In this document: positions 9,666 through 20,289 of the stretch, in pieces | Layout of the letters: each line of letters begins with the position of its first letter | How positions within the stretch are numbered: position 1 is the stretch's first letter | Assembly: GCA_964017235.1 (NCBI GenBank) | Contig: OZ024929.1 | Coordinates: 161,061,609-161,125,608, forward strand | Source: Sabellastarte sp. h YS-2021 | Lineage: Eukaryota > Annelida > Polychaeta > Sabellida > Sabellidae | Length of the DNA stretch: 64,000 nt | Direction: 5' to 3' | Notes under the pieces: model-generated | Databases searched by the model: none | Told to the model about the DNA's origin: nothing | What the model saw: the letters and a program-made list of their open reading frames with translations, nothing else | Translations under genes and position numbers: made by a program

Positions 9666-10874
9666 TTTATTAAAAGCTTGAGTTCTGTCCCCACCCCTAA
9701 TTTTTGTTTGACATTTCGATTCTGGGTGTGTGTAGTTCTTTCCTTGTCTAGCACAAAAGCCACAGACGTGTTTAAATTGGCCATGATTCCCTTCATGTGA
9801 ACATGTTCCTTCATTATAGAATTTGCAAACTTTCCTTTGGGCAGTAGGCTGACCTGTGACCTGCGAAGCGTTTGCCATGGCAATTTGAGAAGTGGAGAGG
9901 CGATTCAGAGCCCACTGCGTGGCATCAGCCCATTGTAGCGACCCCTGTTCTATTTCATGCATGGATGTGCCCCATGCACCTCGCACTGCCTGCCAGGGTA
10001 GGGATGTGGCGTCCCTAAGTGATAAAATGACCTGTAAGAGCACCTGCTTAACTAAAACTGGGTCCTGAATCTGATAAATGTTGGACAGCTGTCCCACAGC
10101 CCATTCTTGTACTGTCAAGTCGTCGTATAACGTACGCTTCCGCCCATTAGTGCCATGATACCCCTCATTGGGCCACCTAAGCTCAGGCACTGCTGTGATA
10201 GCGTCAGTGGCATTAAATCGACCAGATTTCCTGATGGTGCCCTTACCTTGTGTTGCCTCAGCTCTGGATCCGGCTTCCAAGGTTGCCATAATCTGTGATA
10301 CTGACTGTGATATGGTAGGGTTGGCACGGATGGTGTTGAGGTCGGGCATGACGGCGTCATGAAGAGCACTGGGGGGTACTGACTGGTTGTGTTGGCTAAA
10401 TAGGCCTGTATTAGTAGCAGCCGACTGAGATGGACCCGCCTGGGTGGTAGTTAAACTAGCCGAAGGTACAGGCCGAACCCCAGTGAGATGGGTGTTGGTT
10501 GATGATACTGGTCTGGAAGTTAGGTCTTGACCTAGGTTAACATTGGCAGCCTGAACGGTAGCTGTGGACACACGTTGGCTTTCTAGGACATCCACCCTCT
10601 TTAATAATGCTTGGTTGGTGGCGTCAATACGCTGTAGATACGCCAGGACCGTATCATTCCCAGTTACTTGGTCACTGGTAAGCAGGGGTTGAAGAGGAGA
10701 GGCCGTACTTACAATAGTCCCACCTGATGGTGTGATAAATGATCCATTAAGGTCCAGATTTGGCGGTTGTGTGGTAGAATTGCTGCTCTTGGCCTTAGAA
10801 ACAATCCCCTTCTTCTTTCCTGTATCAACTTTCTTACTTCTCTTTGGCATGGTGAACGTAAACAGTGTAAACAC
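9663..10874 (-). CDS. gag: Gag-like ORF1 of DIRS-like element
   Basis: A frame of 403 codons. Translation may begin at the second Met (residue 9, MPKRSKK), which gives a strongly basic N-terminus. Residues 11-30 are Lys-rich, about 75-102 could form a short coiled coil, and 105-215 are Ser/Thr/Gln-rich and probably disordered. Residues about 218-265 (around 'ELRWPNEGYHG' and 'LTVQEWAVGQL') align by eye with the Gag of the second element at 39.0-39.6 kb. A C-terminal Cys/His cluster, C350-x7-C358, H364, H369-x-C371-x2-C374 and H383-x4-C388, is probably a nucleic-acid-binding finger. The frame ends in one TAA (9665-9663) and continues open into pol. A structural RNA-binding role is inferred from position. 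Confidence 0.75.
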   Translation of the reverse strand: MFTLFTFTMPKRSKKVDTGKKKGIVSKAKSSNSTTQPPNLDLNGSFITPSGGTIVSTASPLQPLLTSDQVTGNDTVLAYLQRIDATNQALLKRVDVLESQRVSTATVQAANVNLGQDLTSRPVSSTNTHLTGVRPVPSASLTTTQAGPSQSAATNTGLFSQHNQSVPPSALHDAVMPDLNTIRANPTISQSVSQIMATLEAGSRAEATQGKGTIRKSGRFNATDAITAVPELRWPNEGYHGTNGRKRTLYDDLTVQEWAVGQLSNIYQIQDPVLVKQVLLQVILSLRDATSLPWQAVRGAWGTSMHEIEQGSLQWADATQWALNRLSTSQIAMANASQVTGQPTAQRKVCKFYNEGTCSHEGNHGQFKHVCGFCARQGKNYTHPESKCQTKIRGGDRTQAFNK

Positions 10875-11060
10875 TAAAAACTAGAGTAAAAATCACTTGT
10901 TGTCACTTCAAAATCTAGGTACAGAATGGCAATAATGGGTGTTGGCGCCAAAGCCAATGAGTGAAGTCGATAGGGGTCCAAGCAATGATTAATAGGGGTC
11001 GAGGCATTGGTATTTAAGGTAGTGTTGAACTTTAAGATTTAAGGTGGAAGACAAAACTGC
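10875..11060 (-). other. Probable 5' untranslated/promoter side of DIRS-like element
   Basis: Sequence immediately upstream of Gag on the - strand. It contains two short direct repeats, 'gataggggtcc' and 'aataggggtcg', and 'gttggcgccaaagccaa'. No inverted or split direct repeat matching the 3' side near 5.5-5.9 kb could be identified, so the true element end is not defined. Confidence 0.3.
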
Positions 11061-11990
11061 CACAGCAGGCCCCTATCAGGCCTGCTCTTCAATCTCACTC
11101 CTTACCTCCCCTCTTGTTTATGTAACTTTTTACCTTATCCTTCTCATGCCTCATTAGCATGTTTTGTACTTGTGTCAGTAAATATTCACAACCACCTTTT
11201 TCCCGCCATAGTTGTTAACCTCAGACCTCTGGGTCAGTAATTTGTGTCATTATTGTTGTTAGAAGTTCTTGGAGTAACACGTACCCTCCCTCCTTCCCCC
11301 TCATCACCTGCACTACACCTTTGTCTGGTCATGTGTACATCAACACTACACTGCTCCACCAGTTACGTGCTCATCAGTCATACACTTAACACTGCTCCAC
11401 CAGTAATGTTCTATATTGTATAAACATATCCTATACAACTCTTTGTCTCTATGTGGGGCCTTTTAAGTTATTTTAGTTTTTAACAATTTACTTAGTTGTG
11501 TGTGTGTCCAATTGCTGTTGAACTTAATATGTCGTATTTTGTGTTTTGTAAAATAAAAGGCTCTTATCCCATTATATATACATATTTTATTATTGTCTTA
11601 ACTGCTAGTCATAATAACTTATCTTGGACCTTGACCTTGACTGAAACATATTCTTGCAGAGAATTTTATATTTTATTATTGTGCAACACAAGTTGAGACC
11701 AAGTAAAGAGCTTTTGCTTACACAAGCGTTTAGTTCATCATTTATAAATGTACGTAATAGCTATTTATATTTAACTTGAATCTCAGTCTGAGATAAGCTT
11801 AAAATAGATTTAAGGTTATCTAAGCATAAGTACAGTAAGGGTGACCTAAACTCCAGGGTTCCATCCATTTTAAAGAAATGTTTTAGGCCCAGCAAACCAT
11901 ATTAAATTTACCTTAATAAATGAAGTTACAAATCCTTAAAAGTTACAAATGTTAAACCAACTAAACTGTAAAACTAGAAATCATTTCTAT
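11060..11990. other. Non-coding, possible element flank
   Basis: Contains a short repeated phrase 'cactgctccaccagt' near 11350 and 11390 and an AATAAA near 11552 on the + strand. No gene is supported. It could be part of the retrotransposon's long terminal region or unrelated DNA. Confidence 0.35.
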
Positions 11991-11999
11991 AATGCAGAC

Positions 12000-12216
12000 A
12001 TCCACTGAAAGTTCGGGATTTTGTGTATGGAGAACATGATCCTGATCATTCCCAAAATTAAGTTACTTCTCCCTTTATTCAAGTCCTACCAAGATAAAGA
12101 AGTAACAAAGATGCTTTTGTGACTGAGAGTAATCATGAGCACAGACAGACAGACAGACAGACAGATAGACAGATAGACAGACAAAAACATAACCTCCATG
12201 GTGGAGGGGATAAGTA
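12000..12216 (+). repeat. Dispersed repeat ending in (CAGA)n and a CCTCC hairpin
   Basis: The order is a 'gatcctgatcattcccaaaatta' type segment, then a (cagacaga)n run, then 'aaaaacataacctcc' with the palindrome 'cctccatggtggagg'. A second copy with the same order lies at 16100-16403. I recognise the 'cataacctccNNNggaggtaa' ending as that of a dispersed invertebrate repeat. Its class is not known to me. Confidence 0.55.
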
Positions 12217-12965
12217 AAAATAAAGAAAATACATGAAAACAAGGTAAGTGTAACAAGTTATTGCACTATTTCACATTGACTAGCTTGGGGGTATTATATT
12301 TAATTTCTAGGAAGCCACCGGTTTGGCCAATCACAAAATAGTAATCAAATGATTTTTACAAAACTATTGATGTCTCCCCAGAAGAACAGGGGTCTATACA
12401 ATATTATTAGAAAGTCCCCCTTTCTTGAAACAATCATGTTGCTACCAAGTGGATAGAAAATCAACTGTCTCAACACCTTCCTAATCTGCTTTCCAAAACG
12501 TGCAAAATACAAGTGTCAAATGAAATATTATTGCACAGTTTTACTGCCTTATAAAATAATGCAATATTCATAACAAGGTGATGCCTAAACTTATTAGCAT
12601 TGCCTTGGGTTTTTTTATTATTAAATGTTCTTTACAGTTTGAATGCTACTTTTCTGTCATGAAAAATCAAAGATTTCGTTCAACAATGATTTAATTGGAC
12701 ATTTTAAATAAAAACTTAATTTAAACATCCAATCCATTTTTCTATCACCTGACAACGATGAGAATAATTATTTTAGTTTGTATAGAGCAGTATCTAATAT
12801 CTTAGGCCTACTTTTGCCACTTACTGTAAGGCCTCCCAAATGCCCCATTTACACTACGGGCAGTATACCCTGTGGTTAGAGGTTTTACTCCGGGGCGGAA
12901 CTGCCTCCCAGGATTGGAGTATCCATAAGGTATGATGCATATGGTGACTGATTGGAAATGGTGTG

Positions 12966-13218
12966 TAACTGTAAATAATAGTAGGACGACAGTACTACAA
13001 ATATTGGTCACTGAGAGGCAACCTCCATTAACTGTAAATAATAGTAGGGCGACAGTACTACAAATATTGGTCACTGAGAGGCAACCTCCATTAACTGTAA
13101 ATAATAGTAGGGTGACAGTACTACAAATGTTGGTCACTGAGAGGCAACCTCCATTAATTGTAAGTAATAGTAGGACGACAGTACTACAAATTTTGGTCAC
13201 TGAGAGGCAACCTCCATT
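12966..13218. repeat. 63-bp minisatellite, 4 copies
   Basis: A unit beginning 'taactgtaaataatagtagg' starts at 12966, 13029, 13092 and 13155, each ending in 'gaggcaacctccat'. Copies differ at only a few bases. Because 63 is divisible by three, both strands show repetitive open frames through the array. These are by-products and not genes. Confidence 0.85.
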
Positions 13219-13289
13219 AACCTCAACTCACCTTTGGCAGCCGTTGGATGAACATCTGAGCCTATTCAATTCTTACTTTTAGGGATTGA

Positions 13290-14660
13290 ATGTGGGAGAA
13301 TTTTTGACAAAGTCCCCTAAAATCCCTTATTATTGCCCACCGCCACAGCCAAGGTGAAGGTTTAATAAGCATTCTGAAAACATGGGTTTAAAAACGTTTT
13401 TGATAGAATGTTTCCAAAACAGTTGATCAACAATGTTGTTTAAAACGTTTAATATATACTGATTATTAACCATTTCATGATGAATGTTTGAAAAGCATTT
13501 CCAGCATAACCTTCATTTCTTGAGCTATTTATAAATGTTTAAAAATGTTTCCAGTTAAACCTAGTTTCTTGGGTTATTTTATAAACGTTCAGTAAATGTT
13601 TTCAGGGAAAAGTTTGTATAGAATCTTCTGGGGCGTACAGGCGCCCCAGGTGTCAGTCCTGCCCCAAGGCAGTCACTTAAAAATTACTTGCCTACCTTAG
13701 TATGTCATGCAGTGACCAGTCTAATGGTCAGTTTATGACATCATAAGGAATTCCTGTGTACCTGACATGGTTACCTGTGTATTTATGCCTAGTTTCTGGG
13801 GCAACCTGTAAACAAGTTATATAATTGGTCTTCACCTTTCAGTTGTTGGGTCCTTGGCTATTGTTCCTCACTTTCAAATTTGACTTTGAGCGAGAGACAT
13901 GGGAAAAAATCTTTACTTTCCCTCCCATCCCTCCCTGATATTTCATAGATTCTCCTGTTCTACAGGCGGCTTTCATATGCTTCATAACACCAATTTTACA
14001 CCCATTTTTCCTCTATTGTAAACCCTGGGGGTTTCCTCTTGTGTGGCAGTTCCCTCCTCCACCTTTTGGCTCATCAACTTAAGCCTGACAGGCCTGGGGT
14101 TCAAACCCCTTGGGGGGTTACCAGCTAAAATTCTGTGGGGGGTCTTTGGTCTACGCTGCCTCACCTTAGCTTTCCTCCAGGGTATAATTTTACACTTTAT
14201 TTTATTGTATTTTATTATTCACAGTAATCATTGTAACTCCAGTATTTGCATATTTTTGGACTCTAATGGACTCTAACTTGAGACTGGAGTTGTACTGTAT
14301 ATATATTCATTTCTTATTCTAGTCATTGCTTATGAACTGTACAGAACTGTAATATTATGACTAGATATAGTAGCATTGCTTTAAATGATCTTATGTGTAA
14401 CTTTTATCGACTTGTAAATAATTTTAGTATTACTATGTATATTATTAAATAAAATACCTAGTACCCGCAACTGAGTGTCTCACTGTCTTGGGGAGTGGGG
14501 ACTGTATGCCTATAAAACGTTTTTAAACATTACAGCATAAACGTTTACTTGGGGATATTTAGAAAACCACAAGACAGGGTTTAAATAGGGTTTAAAAACG
14601 TTTTGTAAATATTTAAACCATTTCAAACGTTTCTAATGTTGACTGTGCAATGGTGAGATA
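13290..14660 (+). repeat. AAACGTTT-rich dispersed repeat, split by an insertion
   Basis: Two half-copies (about 13290-13624 and 14506-14660) together match the reverse complement of the uninterrupted copy at 27830-28340. Shared landmarks are 'ttattattgcccaccgc' against its complement near 28290, and the alternating AAACGTTT-type palindromic phrases. No coding capacity is seen, so it is a non-autonomous family of about 0.5 kb. Confidence 0.65.
13625..14505 (+). mobile_element. LTR-like insertion (possible solo LTR), about 0.88 kb
   Basis: This segment is absent from the inverted sister copy at 27.8-28.3 kb, so it is an insertion. It has a TATA-like 'tgtatatatattc' near 14297 and an AATAAA near 14449, followed by about 55 nt ending in 'ggggagtgggga'. 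This promoter-polyA layout fits a solo LTR. 'tgtat' flanks it on both sides (near 13615 and 14497), a possible 5-bp target-site duplication. No protease, RT or integrase is present. An alternative is an unrelated non-autonomous insertion. Confidence 0.4.
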
Positions 14661-16100
14661 TATTACAAATATAGATGTAGCTCTCCACACTTATTAGCTA
14701 TTATATGATAGTTTCCCTTTGAAAAGTGATGCTTATTATGTTTTTAGAACAAAAGTTTTGAGTTGACACCACACTATGATATTCGTATAATTTATATGTC
14801 CAAATCGTCCACATTTACAGCTTTTGAGTTACATTTAGGGGTGGATTTAACAATTTTGGAGCTATGTCTTGAATCATTACAAACAATGGAGAAACCAAAT
14901 TCAGTTTGTAGCCAACCAACTTCACTGATACAAAGGCAGAACCCAACAAGCTGTAAGTTGACAGTTTATGTGCAGATTTTGAATAAATGTTTGCTGGATC
15001 TTGTGGTTAAATATATCTGTGCAAGTGTTCAAATAAAATACACCGGCATTAATGACACAAAACAAAGCCAAATAATAGTAAAGGTTTTGCATTCAACTTG
15101 TCCTCTACTTTCAGAACCAAGCAGTACATTCTAAAATGTAGCTAAATGTAATAAAGCTCTTGAACTGAGCAGTCAGAATCATTCTTTTTTTCTTAACCAA
15201 GTATATTCGAAAACCTAGTTGTATAGATACTCCTCTATGGCATCCATTTCCGCAGGAGGTGACAATGTTTAATTGGCTGTGGCCGACAGACAGCTGTTTA
15301 AAGGCTAGGGCTGTTCCATCACAGTCACCCTTGCTTCCTTCTCCCAAAACACTATTCACCAGCTTCAATTACACCGAATGTTTACGCCATTTCCCTAGTA
15401 TCCCTTGCTTTTATTTCTGTTTAATTAGACACTTTCGCAAAAGAAAGCGGAGATTTGGTAGGACAGGGGAAAAGACTTTGAAGGTTTTTAAAAGGAAAAG
15501 AAGTCTGAAAAGCAGGGAGGGGTGAGGGGTTGGTTTGAAGGAAAAGAAGATGAAAAAAGAGCCATGGCCATGGACACAGAATGAAGGAACAAAACACCAA
15601 CTCACAACTCAGGAGCTGTTACTCGATGAAATTTCTCTGTTGAGGAGTGATATCCCAACATGTGTGTGCATGTAATTGGTTTCCATGAAGAATGCTCACA
15701 GTGCAAAAGACAGATAACATGTTAAGAAATTCATTAAAGCAGCAGATACTTGCTTAACCAAGTCATCATTACTTTTTTTCAACAGCTGCCCATTTTCTGT
15801 TGAGATAACACCAAACTTGAAATTTACAAAGCAAAGATTTGAGTATTTGAAATCACACTCTGAAATGTAGCAGACTAAAATACTTATAAATATAAAGAAT
15901 CAATTGATTTTAAACTGACATAGAAATTAAAATTAAAACATTTAAATTTAAACATGTCTATTATAAAAGGAAATAAAGATTATAGGAAACAGTGACAAGA
16001 ATATAACTTTCACATTGTAATTTATTGAATTTCTAAATATTTTCTTATGAAGAGTTTTATATTCCCATTTAAAGATAACAAGATAACAAAGTACATACTT
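14660..16100. other. Intergenic, one unassigned ORF
   Basis: The longest frame is 123 codons (14763-15134, +), with no recognisable domain and no splice-site support. The rest is AT-rich with stops in all frames. I do not call a gene. Confidence 0.4.
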
Positions 16101-16403
16101 TAACATCTAACCTTCACATTTCCAAAAATTTGGGAGTTTTTATGTATCCAGAATATGATCCGTATCTTTCCCCAAAATGTAATCACTTCTTACTTTGGCC
16201 AGGGCCTACCCACACAAAAATTTCATGAAGTTTCTGCTCATTACTTTTAAAATTATATCAACCAGAATTATATCCTACTCACATAAAATATTCAAATTTT
16301 ATTACTTTACAATTTATCACAAAATGCAGACAAAAAAATAAACAAACAGACGGATAAACAAACAAACTCACTCAAAAACATAACCTCCTGCTGGAGGTAA
16401 TAA
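16100..16403 (+). repeat. Second copy of the CCTCC-hairpin repeat
   Basis: Parallels 12000-12216: a 'gaatatgatccgtatctttccccaaaatgtaatcacttc'-type segment, then an (aaacaaacagac)-type run, then 'aaaaacataacctcctgctggaggtaa'. It is more diverged in the middle than the first copy. Confidence 0.5.
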
Positions 16404-16719
16404 CTCCTGTAAAGTTTACATTACTTTAAAATCATTAATAGGGGTTACTCAAATGCTACATGCTCATTGTTGAAACTAATAGTAGTTACTTCTCATAGAA
16501 AAAAAAGAATCAAAACACAGTTTACCCTGGAACCCATATGTTTAAAAGAACATTTGCTTTTAAGATCTTAATAGATCTAATAGATATTCTTTCTCACAGG
16601 CATGACACCCCTTCAGCATAGTATTTTTACTTCTTTTACACTAGAAAAACAAATCTATGACTTTTACAGAAAAGCCTAACCAAGCTTCATATTACTAGGT
16701 ATATCTACCTACCTACCTA

Positions 16720-19480
16720 TCCTCTTCTTGATTTGAATTACATAACGCATGGACAAAACTTTTCCACTCATCTTGCTTTTTAGTAAGATTTCTCTGCCTC
16801 CTTCCATGTGCAGTTCTTAGTTTTTAATTCTTTCCCTATTGTGTGCCTATATGTCTCATTTTGGCACCCTCATTTTCTCTTTCCTTCTGGTGTCCATCTT
16901 AATGCTGTCTTTGTGATGTTTCCTGGCCCTTTTCTTGGGACATGCCCAATCCATCTCCGTCTTCACTTAAATATTTCTGCCTGTATGGATGTTTATGATG
17001 TTTTATGGTGTAGATCATAATTGGTAATTTTCCTGCTCCAGTATATATTTTGCAGGTTCTTCTCAGACAGTTATTGTGAAAGACTGAAATTTTATTTAAA
17101 TCTTCTTTGGTAACTCACTGTGTCTCTGCACCATATAGCAGAACAGATTTAAAATTACTCTTGTATATTTTTATTTTTGTGTTTATGTTCTTCCATACAT
17201 TTTTTAGTTGGCAGAAGGTAGCTCTTGCTTTTTTTCAGGATCTTATTTTCTTGGATGTTCCATTATCTGTGCTAACAGTGCTGCCCAGATAATTGAAGTC
17301 TCCAATTTCTTCTAGTCTTTTGTCATTGTTAATAGTTATTGGTGGATCCTTGAGTGAATTGATGGACATATCTTTTGTTTTCTTGGTATTTATACTGGGA
17401 TCTGTTTTTGAGCTGTTTCATAAAGTCTGATTGTTTTACTCTGAATGTGGAATTAAGCAAATACCATTAGAAATTCTAGGTCTCCAAGACTTGAGGTTAA
17501 GGTCCATTTTATTCATGTTCTGGGATCCCCAATGGTAGTTCTCATGCACCAGTCTATTGCTAAGATGAAAGGAGTGGAGATATTATACATCCCTCTCTCA
17601 CCCCAGAAGTTAAGTTGAACCATTCTGACTGCTCATTGTTGTTAATTATGCAGCATTCATATTTGTTGCAAAAGGCATTTATGATATTGACTATCTTAGA
17701 AGGTATCTGGTAGGCCTAAGTATTTTCCACAAAAATCCTCTATTAATATTATCAAAAGCTTATCAATAAAATTCAATATGATCCTACTCTACCATTCAAT
17801 GCTTTGTTTAATAATATTTGTGATGGTGAAAATGTGGTCAATACAGCCTCTGTTTCAACTGAAGCCTGCTTGTTCATCTCTTAGCTTTGCATCTATAGCC
17901 TGTCTATCATTTTTAATATCACTCGCAGGAATACTTTGTTGGGTAATGAAAGTAGTGTGATGCTTCTCTAATTATTGCAATCACTTAGGTCTACCGTGAT
18001 TTCATCGACACCTGATACAATAATGAAACCAGTCTGACCTGGCCACTGTAACTTACAGCTAAGTTTTTCCAGTATATCCCGCAATGTGTACTGTGATCCA
18101 TCTGGTGTCAACTAACACAGATATCTGTATCCTGTGATCCATTCAATGCCCAATAACACAAAATGTCCTTATCATGTGATCCTTTCGATGTCCAATCATG
18201 CAAAATGTCTGTTTATAGATATTCAGAGTTTTCACAACTATGCTCTCTGCTCCAAAATATGGACAATGTCCAAAATGTAATAAATCCACTCTCTGATATA
18301 TCAATGCACAATATACACAGTGCAGCAAACCTATTCAGATACTGTATCCAGTTCACTCCAACAAGAGTTCATCACAACACAAGAAGTTTATATTCACTTA
18401 ATAGTAGTTCTAAAACACAATTAGCTTTCCTTATAGCTAGCGAATACTATGTTCTTTTGTGGTCAGATGTACAGCCCTTATATACAACTATGGAAGTTAC
18501 AGAACTAACCTGAAGGTAACACCTGTCACCAGATCAAGTGAGCAAGTTCTAGAAACCAAAAAGGTTTCCCCAAATCTATTAATATAATCACTGAGGTTAT
18601 AGAAGCCTAGAGGGATTTCCCTCAGTCTATAAATAGATCAATACAACATAAAACATCAATACCACAGGATACAAAAATCAATAACTCCATTACCTTAAAT
18701 GTTAATATATATAAATAATGCTTAGATTAAACAATGTACTGGCACAGTGCCCATATATATAACAATGCTGAATTTTTTTCTTACCATTTCTGGTCTCCTT
18801 TTGTGCTTTCAGTTTACGTTTTACCCCAACAACAAGTAGATGATGGTCACTACTGTAGAAAGCACCATGACGTACCAGTATATCTATTAGAGTGCTTCCA
18901 GTGCCAATTTATGGTGATATGGTCAATTTTGTTCTTGTCCTTTCTGTTTGGAGAATTCCATGTTAATTTGTAAATATCCTTGTCCTCGAATATTGTACCT
19001 CCAATAACCAGGTTGTTTATCCCACACAGACCACATAGTAATTCCCCATTCTCATTTCTTATCCCACATCCATTTGTTTTCAAGTATGGCTTCCTTGTCA
19101 GTATTGGCTGTGCCAACCTTTACATTTAAATCTCCTATTAGCCATAACATGTCATGACTGGGTACTCTGTCAATTTCTTTCCAAAGTTTCTCATAAAAGT
19201 TATTCTTATCTTCACTGTAACTTTCTTTGGTGGGGGCAGAGCACTGCATAATTGTTAACTTTTTGGCTATAATGGTTCTTTCATCTAATGGTGACTACTC
19301 TATAAGTGCCTTTTGCGCTTTTTTGTTTAGTCTAATTACTACTCCTTCAGTATACTTGCCATCTCTTCTACCAGAGTATATAATTTTCTCTCCAGTTGAA
19401 AATATTTTTGATCCACAGTCTGCCAATCTGATGCACAGTATGTCCAGTTTATACCTTCTAGGAAGGCTTATCTAGGAAGC
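16720..19480 (-). pseudogene. Degenerate RTE/Jockey-like LINE (endonuclease + RT), interrupted
   Basis: Reading the - strand, 19250-18780 encodes an APE-type endonuclease with 'HDMLWLIGDLNVKVG', 'KNKIDHITIN' and 'SSDHHLLVVGVKRKL', broken by a frameshift. From about 17980 to 16720 the RT continues with 'VFLRVILKMI', 'KLRDEQAGFSRNRGCIDHIF', 'EIGDFNYLGSTVSTDNG' and 'NFKSVLLYGAET', with many stops and frameshifts. The canonical FADD region appears lost after 'LGDLEF'. The intervening 18.0-18.77 kb is foreign DNA. This is an inactive non-LTR retrotransposon, and its ORFs are pieces of one dead gene. Confidence 0.75.
17990..18775. repeat. Insertion of unknown class inside the LINE remnant
   Basis: This segment separates the endonuclease from the RT and shows neither. 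It begins with diverged tandem phrases such as 'tgtgatccattcaatgccc', 'catgtgatcctttcgatgtcc' and 'actgtgatccatctggtgtc'. The 116-codon ORF at 18163-18513 has no recognisable motif. Its limits are approximate. Confidence 0.45.
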
Positions 19481-19680
19481 CATAAGAATAAGGATGTTAT
19501 TTTGTTTTGCTTCAGTTGAAAGTTACTATTCTTTTATTTGATATTCAAGCCACGTGGTCAAATATGTATAACATTTGTGTCTTGACCAGTGTCAATATGC
19601 AACATTTAGCTTAGGTTATTGGGATTTCCATCAACACATTCTTTCCATCAACACATTCTGAGGAAAATATTATGCTGTGA

Positions 19681-19712
19681 GGGCATTAGATTAGATTAGA
19701 TAAGATCAATTA
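19681..19712 (+). repeat. (ATTAG)n-type simple repeat
   Basis: Short run 'attagattagattagataag'. Such runs often mark the 3' end of CR1/L2-like LINEs. No LINE protein is visible immediately upstream. Confidence 0.4.
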
Positions 19713-19827
19713 TCTTACGATCCATGTTTGTTGAGGTGTAAAAAGGCAGCACAAACTTGTTACATATCTGTACTATATAGCACTAAGTAGTGGCAAATAT
19801 TATAACCAAAAGCACAAATATTTCCAC

Positions 19828-20285
19828 TTAAGGTGGGAACGCATGGCCATTAAACTCGGAAGTGAGATTTCTTTCCAGTACACCACAGGGGACCATGTTT
19901 TTGAAAGTTGGATAATGTCTAAAGGCTCACACACATCAAGCCGATATGATACAGGTCATCTTTAAGAAAAGAACAAAAGGATGAATAAATTTACAAAATT
20001 CAACCATGACGAAGTGATAGCTATCTTATTAGAAGGTATTCTGTAGTATATTCTGATAAAGCCTGCAGATCCCATAAAAGTTTGAGGATTTTTTAATTAA
20101 AAAGTCATTTGACATCCAAATGGACTGTAGTGTTTAAGCAAGTATCAATTCTCCACTTAAGGTGGAAACCCATGACTAAAGAACTGGAAAGTCAGGGGAA
20201 GTACGCCACAGGGTTGGAAAGTTGGATATTTTCTAAAGGCACACATACCAGACCAATATAATAAAAACCATCATTAAACTAATAA
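19828..20285. repeat. Two diverged copies of a roughly 140-bp sequence
   Basis: 'cacttaaggtgggaacgcatg' (near 19828) and 'cacttaaggtggaaacccatg' (near 20155) begin parallel segments. Both continue with 'caccacagggg' or 'cgccacaggg', then 'gaaagttggatattttctaaaggc' or a close variant, then 'acacacatca' or 'acacatacca'. This is a local or dispersed duplication. Confidence 0.6.
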
Positions 20286-20289
20286 TATT

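Larger units (their letters stand above)
5896..10874 (-). mobile_element. DIRS-like tyrosine-recombinase retrotransposon (coding core)
   Basis: Three long ORFs on the - strand occur in the order Gag-like, RT/RNase H, tyrosine recombinase. This is the arrangement of DIRS/PAT/Ngaro-type retrotransposons, which integrate with a recombinase instead of a DDE integrase or endonuclease. All three frames are open, with YIDD, RNase H acidic residues and the R/HxxR/Y recombinase residues present, so the copy looks young. I could not find the terminal repeats (split direct or inverted), so the outer limits are unknown; they lie outside 5896-10874. No methyltransferase-like domain was recognised. The DNA around 7860-7930 is noticeably CpG-rich compared with the flanks. 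Confidence 0.85.

Noticed and set aside
12808-13282. Repetitive ORFs on both strands (116 and 130 codons)
   Set aside because: They arise from the 63-bp minisatellite, whose unit is a multiple of three; no other coding signal.
14763-15134. 123-codon ORF as a gene
   Set aside because: No known motif, no splice-site or context support; length is possible by chance in this composition.
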